Below, in pieces: positions 24,001 to 37,204 of a stretch of 64,000 nucleotides of DNA. The notes under the pieces are model-generated. The model made no database searches. It saw only the letters and a program-made list of their open reading frames with translations, and was not told the DNA's origin. The number at the start of each line of letters is the position of its first letter. Within the stretch, counting starts at the first letter, position 1. Position numbers and translations under genes: made by a program. The stretch spans positions 74,662,401-74,726,400 of the forward strand of contig CM049315.1 of assembly GCA_026874595.1 (NCBI GenBank), read 5' to 3'. This DNA comes from Sipunculus nudus. Lineage: Eukaryota > Annelida > Sipuncula > Golfingiida > Sipunculidae.

Positions 24001-26035
24001 GGTCAACAGACACCTTCACATAGGCCTGCAGAAACACCTGTTTCTGTTAAAGGCAACAACAAAATATATAGAAATCTTAATTATTCCAAATTATTATCTA
24101 GCAAACAAAAGCTTCAGTTTAAAACTTTTGTGATTAAGTATACTATGCAGCATGCAGTAGTTACCCCCAGAAAAGCTGACATTACATAAAAGAAACTGTG
24201 AAACAGAGCTGTATAAAAATAAACTGTGAAACAGACAGATCTGTATCAAAATAACAAACTAAAACATAAAATGTTGACATCCCTGAGACATATTCCAGCT
24301 GATTTATACCAGAGCGTGAGAATGAGGTGATCCTAGACAAAATAGAGACAAAAGTTTATGTTATGATTCATTGGTGTGTTAATACATTACAACCACAAGT
24401 CTCATAAAACAATGTATTGACTAGACAGCACTGTAGTAGCTGGCAGAGATGCTGAGAAAGCCAAACACCAGCTGTTATTGTACCCTTATACGCCAACCAG
24501 AAAATATGCATTCAGTACAGAAAATGCACCTTTACACCCCTGATGATATAACGTGATGTACTGTCACAGGGGTTTCATTTGCCTAACAGCTCACTTTGTC
24601 TGATTAGCGTGTGTGTGAATCCATACTGCAGCCTGTAAATCCTGCCCACATGACAGTGATTCAGCAGAGGTTGATATTATGTGGACACTATCTGCTCCCT
24701 GCAAGTTTATTACCTCATATTTCTTCGGTAATTGTCCAATTCTCCGGTCGTTTAAGAATATAAAGACCACTGGACACTCATTGCTTCAGATAATTTCTAT
24801 TTATTTTGCGTAATTTCTGTTTAGCCAGATTGTTATAAGTTATAAACAGGCCAGGTGTCACCATCAATAAGAGTGTTAGCTGTGTAATTAATTTGTTAAT
24901 TTGTGTTAATTAGAAGTTAAAGCAGAGCATCATCGCAGAAAGAAACGACTTTACAGCTGATCCCCTGCTCTCTCCTCACATAACTCATTGTTAACTTTCA
25001 GAACAGGAAAAAGAATGCAGCTCTCTTCCCATCTAACACTATAAATATAGGTACCCCCTTATTTTCAAGTTTTTTTTTTTCAGGTGCATTTTCAAAGATT
25101 TTCCATGACTTAAAGCCATGACAGGTTTTTAAAGCAAAGCTTCCCTAACCATTTATCTGCTAGCTGTCTAATCCTCCCTCCCACATTTTCATTTTTTTAA
25201 TATTCACCATTGTCATGCATAAGATTAGTTTGTTAATCAGTTATAGCAAGCCTTAAATTGCTCCACTAGGTTTTCAAAGCCTGCTAATGGATTGAGATTC
25301 AAGGTTTGTTCAAGGAAATTCTAAAAGTTGCCAAAATTCAAGTACATCCTCCAAGGTATTCTACACCAAGAGTGTTTTGTTTTAGGTGGCCATCTGCCAT
25401 CCTGCATTTATTATACTCTGAAGGGTATATGAACAAGTCTATGAGTATCTTGAAAATAGTATGACACCTGCATTTTGAGTAAGGAGCCAATCTACTTTTA
25501 AACAAGTTTTATAAAAACATACAGAGGTTTACAACCTGCAAATACAAATTACACAGTATAGATGCCAAACAATGATATATTTGTTTCTTCAGATATCTTG
25601 GAGGAAAACTATATTACATCGTACTTTGGCATAATGGGCATACTCCCATGTTTATCTGATTGAGTTCATTGCAATGCAATAACAGAAGATCCAAGAAATC
25701 AATACATGACAATTTGACTCTTCAGAGTTATCAGGGACCTGTCAAAAGTAATTGTATCAAATGAAAGCTCATTTGAGACTTTTAACCTTTTGTGGCAATC
25801 ATGGAGGTCATCCATAATACCCCCCATGCTGCAAAGTCCATTCAACCTGTCATTTACCACCTTCAGTAAAAGAGGTAAAAAAAGGACACCAGCAAATTGC
25901 GGTGATCTCAATGGCAGTCTAAGGGACTCTTTGAACAAATTTTCTTTAAAGCTTTTGTGAAGAAAGATTTTTAAGCCCAGTGCTGCATATTCCCAAGATC
26001 ATCAGTCTGATCAAGTCAAATGGAGGTGAAGAAAA
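24001..26035. other. Intronic DNA; possible regulatory stretch at 24,480-24,960
   Basis: No gene recognised. 24,480-24,960 is less repetitive and includes TAATTAATTTGTTAATTTG with further TTAATTAG cores at about 24,885-24,915, suggestive of clustered homeodomain sites. Open frames at 23,959-24,189 and 25,699-25,938 look like chance. Confidence 0.3.
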
Positions 26036-26080
26036 TACAAAGGACCCATGGGTCACGGCACTCAGCTAAATCTGCCTATG
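26036..26080 (+). repeat. Left-end fragment of the CAAG.GACCC element
   Basis: caaaggacccatgggtcacg, then gcactcagcta, matches the termini at 13,810 and 13,975. Confidence 0.55.
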
Positions 26081-26349
26081 ACATAATTTTAGCAAATCCT
26101 GGCATACAGAAAGGTTTACAGGGTTTTTATTGCTGTGCTTGTAAATCCTGATTATGCTTCAGCCATTAGGCAATATTATTAATTATATAATAAGTCTTGT
26201 CATGCATACACAGTTTCCTTTCTCTTAGTTCAATGTACATGTGATGTTGCTTGGCCACCTACAATGATTAAACATTTTTTTGTAAAGATTTTTTTTAAGT
26301 GGAGGAAGCAACCTCCAATTTTTTTTAATGCTTGCTTAACTTAGTATTA

Positions 26350-26640
26350 TGTACATCTGCAGAATTCCATTCTGGTTTTGGACTACATGACAGGGGTATC
26401 ACTCCTGTGGGTCCTGGGTGTGTGTCATCCCCATTGCTGGGTCATAACACCAAGGAACCCACTTGTTTGTGAGTGAAACATGACTGTTAGGCACAGTCTC
26501 CCCATTAAGCCTGCAGAGCGCTCACCCTGGGTGGTGGCCGACCGTGAAAAATCTGACGGACTCGGCTGAGATTCGAACTCATAATCTCCCAGCTTTGAGT
26601 CCTGTGCTCTACCCCTGAGCCACAGAAGTCGGTCTGCAAT
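26350..26640 (-). repeat. tRNA-derived SINE, copy 1
   Basis: The minus strand reads GTGGCTCAGGGGTAGAGCAC (D-arm/A box), then an anticodon-arm-like segment and GAGTTCGAATCTC (B box, 26,569-26,581). The body shares gtgaaaaatct, caccctgggtg, ccattaagc, gtgagtgaaaca, aaccaaggaaccc and ccccattgc.ggtcataa with 31,316-31,640. The acceptor stem does not pair, so it is not a functional tRNA gene. Confidence 0.75.
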
Positions 26641-26904
26641 GATTAAACATGCTGAGGTAGGTGAATAATGAATACATGATTGTATTAGATCCCAATTTTT
26701 TATCATATCAATCTTTTTTTTTCAATTTCCAAAAATAAATCATAAATTTGCTATATAAAGAATTACCATAAAATATAAGTTGAATCAAAATAAACAAATA
26801 TTTGAAGATGGAGAGAGAGATGGAAAGACAGAGCTGGATATGGTATTTCCCAAAATTATGAATACGTGCATGCATTAGTTTGGGTATCTCTGGCATGCAT
26901 TCCT
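26641..26904. other. Intronic DNA, no gene seen
   Basis: AT-rich; no supported features. Confidence 0.4.
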
Positions 26905-27105
26905 CACATTATGAACACACATCCACACTGTTAAAGCATTTTTACATCACTTTGTGGACACATAATCAAATAAGCACCTTATAATCATTGTTACCTCTTG
27001 TAATACAAACTAAATTTAAAATGTAGCAACAGTCTAGAAAATAATATGCATCAGAAATAGAACATTAAAACATTCATCTTGTTTATGCATCCTGTCCATG
27101 GTGAA
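26905..27105 (+). repeat. Dispersed repeat shared with 15,290-15,465
   Basis: Shared order: tccacac.gtt/ttcaca, atca/ccactttgtggacaca, at.attgt.acct..tgg/gta.tacaa, taaaatgtagca, gaataaaatg/aataatatg and aacattcatct.gtttatgca. Function unknown. Confidence 0.6.
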
Positions 27106-28842
27106 AGAATTTTATTTTTACATAGAGATATGGACTACAGCTTAAAACAACAAACACATTATTTAGTAGGTAAAAGAAACTAAGTCACATTTTATACATA
27201 TTAACACAAGACAAATAGGTATATTAATAATTAAAATAAAGATGGCTTGAAAATGATATTTCTTCCACCAGTGATTAGCATGTGCTTATAGTTTAATGGG
27301 AGAAATATAAGGCTGATATTAAAGGAAATTATAGGAGGATAAAAGGTCCCCAAATTACACAGATCAAAGCCTCAGAAAGCCATTAGATCTTGAACCTTTT
27401 TACAACTATGCTGCATTATTTTTGATGTACATGGTCTAATAAACCCCTGAAAACATCTGGTTTTAAAATGGAATGACACATTTATGTCAGACGCTGAAAC
27501 ATCACTTTTTTATCCTTGAAGATCAAACATTGGTAACACTGAAAAAACTTCAAGCATGAACAAAATACAGTGACTCTTCTCAAATTTGATTGTACATAAA
27601 CTAGATAACTGTATCACCCAAGGAAATTAGTTTTTCTTTACACTGCAGACCTAATATCACAATAATGATTTTTTTAAATGAGATGTCAAAACACAAAGAC
27701 CACACATGTATTACATCGAATTTCGTTGTAGAATCTGCTCTGGTTATAACGAGAGTCGCATTCCCCACAAAGGTGGAAATCACACTGCCGTAGAAACGTA
27801 AATAGCTCTATCAATCATAAAAGGTGAAGACCCACACGCCAGGCTTGGGGAACATTTAACACAGAAAAAGTTCAGCACGGTGGGGGATATGGGTATAATC
27901 ATGCAAATGCCACCAGCGACTTTAACTGGAGTCAGTAAACCTTCCATAAAGTTAAACCCACTCCAATTAAATGAGGGATTCAAAAGATGAACTGTTTGAA
28001 TTAATGTGCCTTTTGTTGATAGTGGTCGTGAAATTATGTAGTTAACTCAAAGTACCCAATAACCTTTACAATATCAACAAGAAAATCTTTATTTTTACAC
28101 CTAACAGGATGTCCTAAGCATACTGGTGTGATTTCTAGCAAGCCCATGTGGTATTTAGTGGTTTTCAGAGTCCTCTATGATTTTATCCTTGTTTTAATCC
28201 ATTCTTATAATTGGACAAGACTGATAAATTCACATATAGCAATCAAAATTACAAATGCAAGGTTTATTTACCTCTCATAATTGAATAAAAAAAATGTATG
28301 TATAAAATAAAATGTCCCATTTTGAACTAATTTCCTGCACAGAATGAGGTATTTGTTATCACTGAGTGAAACTGGTGACTGAATTTTAGTTAAAATCATG
28401 GGCAGTCAGGCACATCAGTATCAATTTATAACTCCCGGCTGGTCCAGCTTCAGTGAACCAAAACACTTTGTGTCATGTTATACCTGATCCTCATTAATTA
28501 TCTTACTTTGTAAACTATAATTTTACTGCTCCTTCTCAACCTGCTTAGTTTAAGTAAATGTAAATAAGTGAAGAATAAAGTGACGTCATATTGCCAAGGA
28601 GTTGTCAACTTTATCCTGGAGCTAACCCGAACCCTTACTGCTGAGCAAGTAGTAACCCACAAGCTTGATTAGAATATGTTCAAAAGTGTGTGTGTGTTGG
28701 GGGGGGGCAATATATATATATGCACCAGCTGAGGGCAAGGGTTAAGTGATGGTGTTCATCATTGCGGATGTTGAAATTTAAAATATCAAAACAGTAGTTA
28801 AGTTGTGGTATTTTACATTTACCTTTTTTCTTAATTGGTTAA
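27106..28842. other. Intronic DNA, nothing convincing
   Basis: No splice-bounded coding segments. A G9 run and a short TA tract lie at about 28,696-28,720, followed by gcaccagctg, which also borders the poly-G at 15,465. Confidence 0.4.
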
Positions 28843-29121
28843 TTAGAAATCTGCATTCCAAGGAATGCAAGCCTCTGCCATGTTTTCATTCACTTATTTG
28901 GCCCATATTGCCATGTTCATTCTTCCATTAGTGACTCTACATTTATGAATACTCCTTGAAGATGTTCCCGAATACATACCAAATTTTTAGCGATTCTTCA
29001 CTGGCCCAAAGTACCCTGAAATTTTTCTAAGATTCTGTTCATGTTTGTGTGAGTTATGTTGTGAACAAACATACACACATGGGAGAAGGAATTAACACAT
29101 ACTCTCCCAGAAGAGGCAATA
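28843..29121 (-). mobile_element. Helentron-like non-autonomous element, copy C
   Basis: In the minus sense it starts ATTGCCTCTTCTGGGAGAG and ends gcagaggcttGCATTCCTTGGAATGC (a 6-bp-arm hairpin), then AGATTTCTAA before T. CTAA and CTAG are both within the CTRR rule for Helitron-type ends. Confidence 0.75.
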
Positions 29122-31315
29122 ATGAACAAAACAACATACTGCAATATCTGAATATGAGCATGCAGTGGAGCTGTCTGATATCAGGGCCAAGGCTGATGCA
29201 CCTACGTAATGTATGTGTTCCCTCATCAAAAATGAGGGCGGGGACCTGGCTTTTTTGCTACCCCTAGATCTACTGCCAACCAATATTATATACAGTGATA
29301 TGTCTCACATTTTGTGTCAAAGTATTGTATGGATGTTGGTGTGATACAATGTACATTAAGACACCTCATTTATTAGCAGTGAGAAGGGGCCAAGGTGAAT
29401 GTGTCTTTTTGTGAGCTATATAATATTTTTGAAATAAAGACCAAAAGGCTGCCTTCATAAGGCATGTTATTGGGTCTTGCCTCTCATAAAATAAGGTGTA
29501 TTACTAATCATAATCCTCTGACATCTTTGAGCTTTAATACAAGAAACTAGTGCCTAAGTCAGCTACTGTGTTTTGCATAACTGAGACACAAAAACTATTT
29601 TTGAATATCCATATTGTACCATACAGTCATATGACCAGCATTTCTGAGCTATTAAACAAACATAAAAATTTTTTAATTGTTTGAAACCAAAGACATTCAT
29701 GGATCCATAAAAATTTGTGTGGCAATAACAAGTATTTGACATGACACATATTATCAGCCACACCGTATGTGTGGTACATAAGGACTACAAGATACAAGAT
29801 TATGCCACTGGGACAACTTGCGCCCAACATGATATTGATAAAAACTGGGAGAAGGGCCTCCATGCGCGAACTATATTTGGTTTGAGCTTACGCTGCACTT
29901 TCATAACCAGGGTAACAGTTAAATAATAAATGATTTAGGAAAGTAACAGACTTAATTATTCATAAAGGAAACAAACACTATTGTTCGTGAAAGAAATTGT
30001 CATGTTTACATATAAGCACTATTGTGTTTTAACATGAATACTGGATGACAGATCAAACACAAACTGTACTGGCATCTGTCATCAGGAACAATGATTTACA
30101 AAAGGGGAAACCACAACAATCGGTATCAAACTAGCGAATGTGATAAAACATGGTAAACAGAGGAAAACACAAGTTTTGTATATTACCGTACACTGAAGAA
30201 GCACCTGTCAGCATCAGATACAGGAAGGTTGTTCCATCTTAAAAGTCCAATTAAATAAGATAAAACAAAGAAGCAGCACATAATATTCCCATTACAGTTA
30301 TGATCTCAAAGGAAATTCAATCTTATGTTTTGTTTTTACTTGTAATTTGGTGCATGTACGTTCTTCTGTTTGAAATCCAATCTAATATTGGTGGATATCA
30401 CTGGTATCATACTACTAGCAGTAGTTTTGATGTAAACTATCTACAAAAAAGCTAAGAAGAGAGTTCTGAGACTAAGTGCATCAGTCTACGAGGTCTGTCA
30501 CATGCACCAACAGATTGAGGAGAAAACCGAGGTAGCCATAATAGTTTATGTTTGCTGCCCTTGGGTTGCGTGATAGAAAGAATTCTGATGAGAAAAATTT
30601 TGTTTGAAATGAAAACACTAACTCAACACTGCAGGATGTCACAATTATTGACTTCAGTCTTTGATTAATAAACTGACCAATATATAATTATGGAGAAACT
30701 AGTGGTATGGCATTTAATCAATTATATCATTAACTGGTTGTTTTTTCTCAATCATTTAAATTGGTTGCCTTTTTGCATAACTGATCTTAGAACAAATCTG
30801 TGTGCTCATCAAAAGAAGTCATTTTATCAAGGTAATATATTCTATTTTTGTAAGAGATATAAGAAAGATGGACACAAAATAGCAAATAGCAATAGGACTG
30901 AACGTTATGCAACGAATACGTGTCAACAAGCAGGCCATTATCTTGCCTTTTTTGCGTGATGTACATGTCAGACCTAATTTACTCAGTCAATTTTTTACAT
31001 TTCTTATCATATAACAGGTATCATGATAGTATAGAAGTTGTATAATAATCTAATAATAATTGAACAGCAATTTTTTACCTTTCAATCATCTAATGTGATT
31101 TTACAACCAAACCCTACAACTAGAGGAAACCATATATACCTGTTATTAAAAATCTGCATTCTATCCTATTGTTATACCATTTTTCTGGGAAATATTTTCC
31201 TATTCTTTGGGTTTACAAGGACTGTTGTGAAGATGACTTTATCAAGGTTGGTTTTGGAAATAGACTGGTAAGCAGAGGACATTTTTCTGAAGATTTTTTT
31301 TTTAACTATGTACTC
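29122..31315. other. Intronic DNA, no gene seen
   Basis: AT-rich. Several 60-90-codon open frames lack motifs, splice boundaries or coding composition. Confidence 0.4.
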
Positions 31316-31640
31316 TGTAAATCTGCAGCATTCCATTAGGTTTCGGACGATGTGACAAGAGGCTTACTTGGGATAGTCCTGGCATAAATCACACTCAGTG
31401 TACCACTCCTGTTGGTTGTGGATATGTGCGTGTTATCCCCATTGCCAGGTCATAAAACCAAGGAACCCCCTGAAAGGTGCACTAATTTGTGAGTGAAACA
31501 CAGCCTGTAAGCACAGCATTCCCATTAAGCTTACAGGGTGCTCACCCTGGGTGTGGACCCACCGTGAAAAATCTCCCAGCCTGGGGTGAGATTCGAACTC
31601 ATGATCTCCCAGCTTTGAGCCCTGTGCCCTGTGCCCATGG
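31316..31640 (-). repeat. tRNA-derived SINE, copy 2
   Basis: Same body as 26,350-26,640 with an extra segment of about 45 bp near the 3' end (aagaggcttacttggg..). The B box GAGTTCGAATCTC is intact; the A-box region is more decayed. Confidence 0.75.
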
Positions 31641-32004
31641 AATATGGTGGTTACACTTGAATAAGGTTTTTGTCCAGGGTGGCCTATGGACAGGCAGGCT
31701 ACTTTAATATGATATTGGGAGGGGGAGTGACCTATACCTACTGTCGATACTGCAGTGAATGTGTTGTAGAAAAATTCAAGTGGTGTAATGCATTTTTACT
31801 AGTTACATAAAATACCAGCAGAAGATAATATTGACTACAGCCCAATACAATTAAACAGAGTGGCCAAAGCTGTATCCACATAATATAAGAAGTCACAAAC
31901 CCTTTTTATATTCCACTATCAAGGGAGGCAAGAGCTCTCAATGACAGATGTTGGTCTACAACAGACAACTATCAATGTCTGTATTTGGCATCAGTAACCA
32001 ATAT

Positions 32005-32580
32005 AGTCTGTTCCATCCCCTCATGTCCACCTGGTTTTTTTTTGGTTTTTTTTTTCTATAAAAATTTATATTAGTGACATTTAAAAGGGGAGGGGAATGG
32101 TAATGTAGGGTAGAAGATTTAAGGGCCTAATTTTCAATAAGGCATATAAAAAATTACCTAACACCTTTAATATTAAAGAAACAGTATCATTTAAAATAGG
32201 AGAAATCAGTCTACTTTTTACAACAAATCAGCCCCCTTTACGGTAGTTAAGGTCATTGGTCATATTCAAAAACAGCCTCAACTGACAGCTGCTGATTGAA
32301 TAATGTCATGTAAACTCTCGAATAAAAATACCAGTTTAAACAAAGATGGCTACTCATGCAGGAACACTTTTGATCTGTCAGATCTTTGTAAATAGTTCAA
32401 GAAGCTGTATAACATAAACAGGAGATGTTTTGTTAAATTCCTCATTGCCATATTGGGCTGTCACTTCCATATGCAATTTTGCTAGGAAATTATTGAAAAA
32501 TATAAACTTTAAAGAAAATTATTTCCAACAAGAACAGGTGGACACACGCTGGTGGAATGTAGTCTAGTATGAAGATACAA
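32005..32580 (+). repeat. Long dispersed repeat, copy 2 (without the TIR insertion)
   Basis: Matches both flanks of 10,540-11,560 but has about 100 bp of unrelated AT-rich DNA where that copy carries the CGCGAA MITE. Confidence 0.65.
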
Positions 32581-33112
32581 TGACAGAGCCCCCACAGCTA
32601 GTGAACCTGGAGCTGGCACTGAAAGATGACAACTTTTGTTAAGAGCACTGAAGTCTATATATGTTAACTCATATCGTTACATTAATAATCTACAGTCCCC
32701 TTGTCCTACGTAAATCAGCAGTGGAAGACTTGTAAAGCAATAACAGAGCCACTAAAAAAACTAACCCATTATTGGCTTATTAAAAATGAGGACAGCCAGT
32801 AAAAATACTGCACGATCCTGGAACAAGCTTGTCAGTAACATGACAACTGAAGCCAGTTTACTGTTATCCCCAGAGTGACATGAATTCGAAGAACTCTGGT
32901 TATAATGCTCCCCAGTTATGACCAGGCATACTGTATGTGTTAAACATAGAGGGGACTGAAAAGATCCAATATACAGACAATTCACTGATGCCATACTCTC
33001 TCCTATTTCAACAGCCTATTCGTGACTTGGAACAGCTTAAAGGACAGTACTTTCTACAAACCTATGAAAAAGGCTCCAATATAATATCAAAATAAAATAT
33101 TACTGATCATGT
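32581..33112. other. Intronic DNA, nothing recognisable
   Basis: No supported features. Confidence 0.4.
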
Positions 33113-33583
33113 TCCATGAATTATGTATTATGAATATGAACTATGGTTCATGAATTATGTATGATGAGTGTGAACTAAGATTCTTGAATAATGTATCATG
33201 AGTGTGGACTATGATTCATGAATTATGTATGATGAGTGTGAATTATGATTCATGAATTATGTATGATTAGTGTGAACTAAGATTCATGAATTATTATGAA
33301 TGATGTGTTAACTAAGATTCTTGAATTATGTATGATGAATTTGAACTATGATTCATGAAATATGCATGATGAATATAAACTATGATTCATGAATTATGTA
33401 TGATGAGTGTTAACTATGATTCATGAATTATCTATGATGAGTGTTAACTATGATTCATGAATTATGTTAATGAGTGTGAACTAAGATTAATGAATTATGT
33501 ATGATGAGTGTGAACTATGATTCATGAATTATGTATGATGAGTGTGAACTATGATTCATGAATTATGTATGATGAGTGTGAGA
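33113..33583 (+). repeat. 34-bp minisatellite, about 14 units
   Basis: Typical unit: GAACTATGATTCATGAATTA followed by TGTATGATGAGTGT. Each contains the palindromic core TTCATGAA. Units vary by substitution and small deletions; the last three are nearly identical. Confidence 0.92.
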
Positions 33584-34315
33584 TTTCATAATAGAGCTCC
33601 CAGAGTCATGTTCAAAGAAATACTGTCAAAATATCCAATACTGACATTGCAGATGGAGTGATACCAACTTCTGCCAGAGATCATTTCTACTTTAAACGAA
33701 CCTCTTCCTGTTGGACACTGTACGAAGGGTGAGACAACTTGTCTCAACTGTCAGATGTTAAAATCAAAATTTGTTAAATTTCAAGGAAACACCTTCTGTT
33801 TTCATTTCACGTACATGCTCATAATATATTGCTTATTCTGTGAAAACTTTACCACAAAAACCCCTATGTTTATGTAATCAACCTTGAAACAATTCTTATC
33901 CAATGTACTTTGAATGGACTTCATCACCCTCTTAACTACATTAACACCTATGCTATCTGTGTGTGTAGAAGCCCTGATGTATTATGGGCTGCAGATTTTG
34001 ATGCCTACATATCCAAACCAGCAGAGTCATACTCTTCGAGTCAGAGTCTGCGCAGTGTGGAGTGCTACATCATCAAATCTATGACCAAGACATACAATTG
34101 GTCTCATACATTTTCCCAGACAAATGCTATTACCATATACCATCCATCAAGTATTATTGATAAAATTGGAGTTTTCAGCTAGGTCTGGCTTAAATCATAA
34201 ATTTCATAGCAGGGATGTTTTTCTAGGAATGAAAAGAAGACAACAGTCCTGTATGCATTTTCTAAAATTTAAAAAGAAATTACGGGAACTGACACTGATA
34301 ACAGTGTTGTCCGGA
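33584..34315. other. Intronic DNA, no gene seen
   Basis: A 90-codon plus-strand frame at 33,910-34,182 has no recognisable motif and no clear splice sites. Confidence 0.35.
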
Positions 34316-34938
34316 AAAGTTAATGGTACATAATCAGAAGCAATATTATATGCCTATTGTTTCACAACATCATTTCAGTTTTGCTTTATACAAAGGATTC
34401 CCAGCAAAACCCTCCCAGCACAGAATCACAGTAGCTCCATTATGACTGTTTAACACCATGTCATGGTTCTCTTGGTGAGTAGTCCACGTGTCTCTGTTCA
34501 CCATAACAAAGCTGAATGACCAGAGGTTGATTTAGCACAAAATTTTGCTAGTGCAAACATATAGATGGACCTTCATGTTCTCTGATAGATCTCTGCTGGA
34601 TGGACATTATGGGCCATGGGCTGAATGTAAATTCAATGTAGTACCTGTCGCAACAGACCTATACGATAGGTCTTGGGGCCTCACCTGACATGACACAGAC
34701 AGTGTGAGCCACTATAACACCCAATGTTTCAGCCAGCAGGATTATGCATTACATTTTTAGGCCAATTCAGTCAGGGCATCTCCGCTGTGTTTATGTTAAT
34801 GCCTATTTTTTACTGTGTATGCAAGAGTAGACCAATGGTTTTGGGGCAATATTTTGCCAGGAACCAATTTATTTCAAGAAGAAGATGCTATTTTTGTGTT
34901 AATTCAACATGCTTGATAAGTGATTAGGCCCCTTTAAG
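34316..34938. mobile_element. TTAAAGGG-ended TIR element (family X), copy 2
   Basis: The left end is gttaatggtacataatcag and the right end is gataagtgattaggcccctttaa. Internal landmarks cagccagcaggatta.gcatta, ggccaattcagtcagggcatc and aattcaacatgcttgata match copy 1. It is longer than copy 1 by about 200 bp. Confidence 0.55.
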
Positions 34939-36385
34939 TTGGTACATATTTAAGTTGGTACAAGATGGCATATTTTATTTGATTCCTGTTAGTTTCTGGC
35001 ATTACACCAGTAGCATTCACAGCAAGTTATTCTCAAGTTTGGAATGACAATAGACCTTGTTTTTAAATTGGTAACTTTTTAGTTTCCCAATCTGAAACAG
35101 CTCATGTGAAGATATATGATTATGTAAACAGAGTAGGTCATAACAGGTGGTCAAAGCCCTGTACTGATGGTCCTGTGTTTGAACCCTATATAAGAACAAC
35201 TCTGGTGAATTACAGTGATGTTGTTGAGTCAACTCAATCCAAGTCAAGTGCAAGTCCATGTTCTAGGCCATGAGTCCAAGTCTGAGTCCAAGTCCATTGT
35301 TATCATGTATATTTTTATACAAGTTTACACATACCATTAATATGAATGGTTAATGCATTAACCTTTATATGCCAAGCTAACATTTAGTGTAAATATTCTT
35401 TATTTTTCTGTTTTATATTGTTAGTAGGTCACAGGTATAAAAGACTTTATATTATATTTTTCTTTGGACTTTAGATGGACTTGAGTTCTGACCTCCAAGT
35501 AGTCTGAATCCAGAAGTGTCTATTAATTCCTGACTGAGGTCCTAATTGACGGGAGATTTGCTTTCACATATATATCAAGTTTAACCTTTAGATATTTGCC
35601 TTTTTTTAAAATCTCTCTGGATTTTTTCCTAGGCCTGTACTCAGAAAAATGAAAATTCACTACTGGTAAGCTAAACAGCAAATGCTATTCCAGTCAGGTT
35701 TTTGTTATCTTAATTTTTACTGAACAGAGTATGCTATCTAAAGAGCAATCCTTTAACATTACCATGTATAATGTTCTTATGTCCTTTAAGTGTGAAGATA
35801 AAGCTGAGGGGCTATATATTTCTAGGCAGCCCTTATGCAGGTGGGGGTATATACTGAGTATTTTTGGTTCTGCATCCTAAAAACAAAAACATGAAATTTT
35901 CTTATATCCAAAATAAAGCCCCACTGATAAAAGCTGCTATCACCATCAGAGTGGAAAGTTGTATCCTTTGAAATGGCGCAACCTCAGAAGGTGCTCTGGT
36001 GAAGTCATCTGTTCTCTGGCTATGTGTGCAACTGGTCTCATAAATCTTTATCTTTTGATGTTCTGGTCTGGCTGTGGTCTTATCTTACTCATGTCACAAT
36101 TGTTCAGATACTGACTGGACTGGGTGTTAACCAGGGCTGGCTTCAAAAGTGCTGACTCATGCTTGCCTAACAAAAAGCACTGTTAATCTAATCACTTTTA
36201 TCTGCCTTGATACAAAAGGCTCCAATTTATTGCAAATCCTATTGAATTTTTGTTGTCAAACTTTAATCCATAACTTTAAACACAACACACAACTTTATGA
36301 TAAGTTTCTTCATTTCACGTGTTTATTCAAGTATTGGCAAAACAAGCCCCCCCCCCCCCCCCATTAAAACTGCTGTCATCAATGA
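34939..36385. other. Intronic DNA with degenerate GAGTC/CAAGTC repeats
   Basis: 35,225-35,305 carries repeated (gag)tccaagtc words, resembling the mirror-like run at 45,630-45,800. A weak tRNA-like stretch (gtcaaagccctgtactgatgg, then tgtttgaaccc) lies at about 35,150-35,185. C16 is at 36,347-36,362. No gene seen. Confidence 0.35.
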
Positions 36386-36930
36386 TTTTAAAAGGTGTCT
36401 AATCAACTGATATGATTATTTTCCAACACAAAACCTTGGCAACCTATTTATCATTGTAAAATGGGAACTTATTAGTCAAGTTTATTAAGTTGTACTTAAA
36501 ATCTCCCGTTTTATACATTGTTAAGAACCTGTATGTGAGTAAATACAGTTCACCAGTCTGTTTACCAAAATAATTAACATTAAAAACTGCATGTCCAGAG
36601 GTGGGATCTTGCGTGCACACTCAACCATTTACAGACAAGGAAAAGAAACATGAAAGAAGAAACATGAAAGAAGAATCAATGAAGAAACACAATGGTTGGA
36701 AGCGTATTATTCTTGATTTGTGAAGTTGCGCAGTATACAGTCAACAGGTGGGTGTGTGACCTTGTGACCCTTACGATTTGCACCAATGATCACGCAGTTG
36801 GAAGTGTTTTTCAACTTGAGTACCAAATTGAACAAACAGTTTTAAAATGAATTATTGACATTTACTGTAATATTCTAAGGAGAATACATTATATTCCATG
36901 TATACTTAAAATATGTCCCATTAATGAATA
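36386..36930. mobile_element. TTAAAGGG-ended TIR element (family X), copy 3
   Basis: Shares with 58,511-59,040: gtgagtaaa.acag, gtctgttta, gtccagaggt, gacatgaaagaagaaaca, gattg/cacg.a and cttgagtac. Ends are decayed. The right end abuts the exon-like segment at 36,969. Confidence 0.45.
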
Positions 36931-36968
36931 CATTCTGTGCCATAATAGAGTAAACCTATCTTGCTAAG

Positions 36969-37068
36969 TGGACACAACCAGATTGGTGATGACACGGGTG
37001 ATAGCTACAGCTTAGCAGACTCCACCAGCAAGTGGGGAGCCAGAACCAGCAGGGACCAGGATGCACAG
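36969..37068 (+). CDS. Candidate plus-strand coding exon inside the KLHL intron
   Basis: Preceded by cctatcttgctaag and ending GCACAG|GTAAAT, it is 100 nt: one base completing a codon and 33 open codons (phase 2 in, phase 0 out). It encodes a hydrophilic peptide that begins GHNQIGDDTGDSYSLADSTS and continues KWGARTSRDQDAQ. It is clearly GC-richer than the flanking intron. The protein is not recognised. The other two frames contain stops. It may be an exon of a nested gene, part of a lncRNA, or chance. Confidence 0.35.
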
Positions 37069-37204
37069 GTAAATATGCTGAGTTGGCAGATTTCAGATGT
37101 TCTGATTTGATCTACAGATCTTCTATATTTGTAAGCCCAGCATGATACCAACTGGTATGGTACAGTAAGGGATCTCACAGCATGTGATCTAACTGCTGGC
37201 CAAG

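Noticed and set aside
26560-26630. Possible functional tRNA gene
   Set aside because: D arm and T-loop box are good, but the acceptor stem does not pair, and a related copy at 31.5 kb shares the long non-tRNA body, so it is a SINE.
26425-26706. 93-codon minus-strand frame
   Set aside because: Lies across a tRNA-derived SINE.
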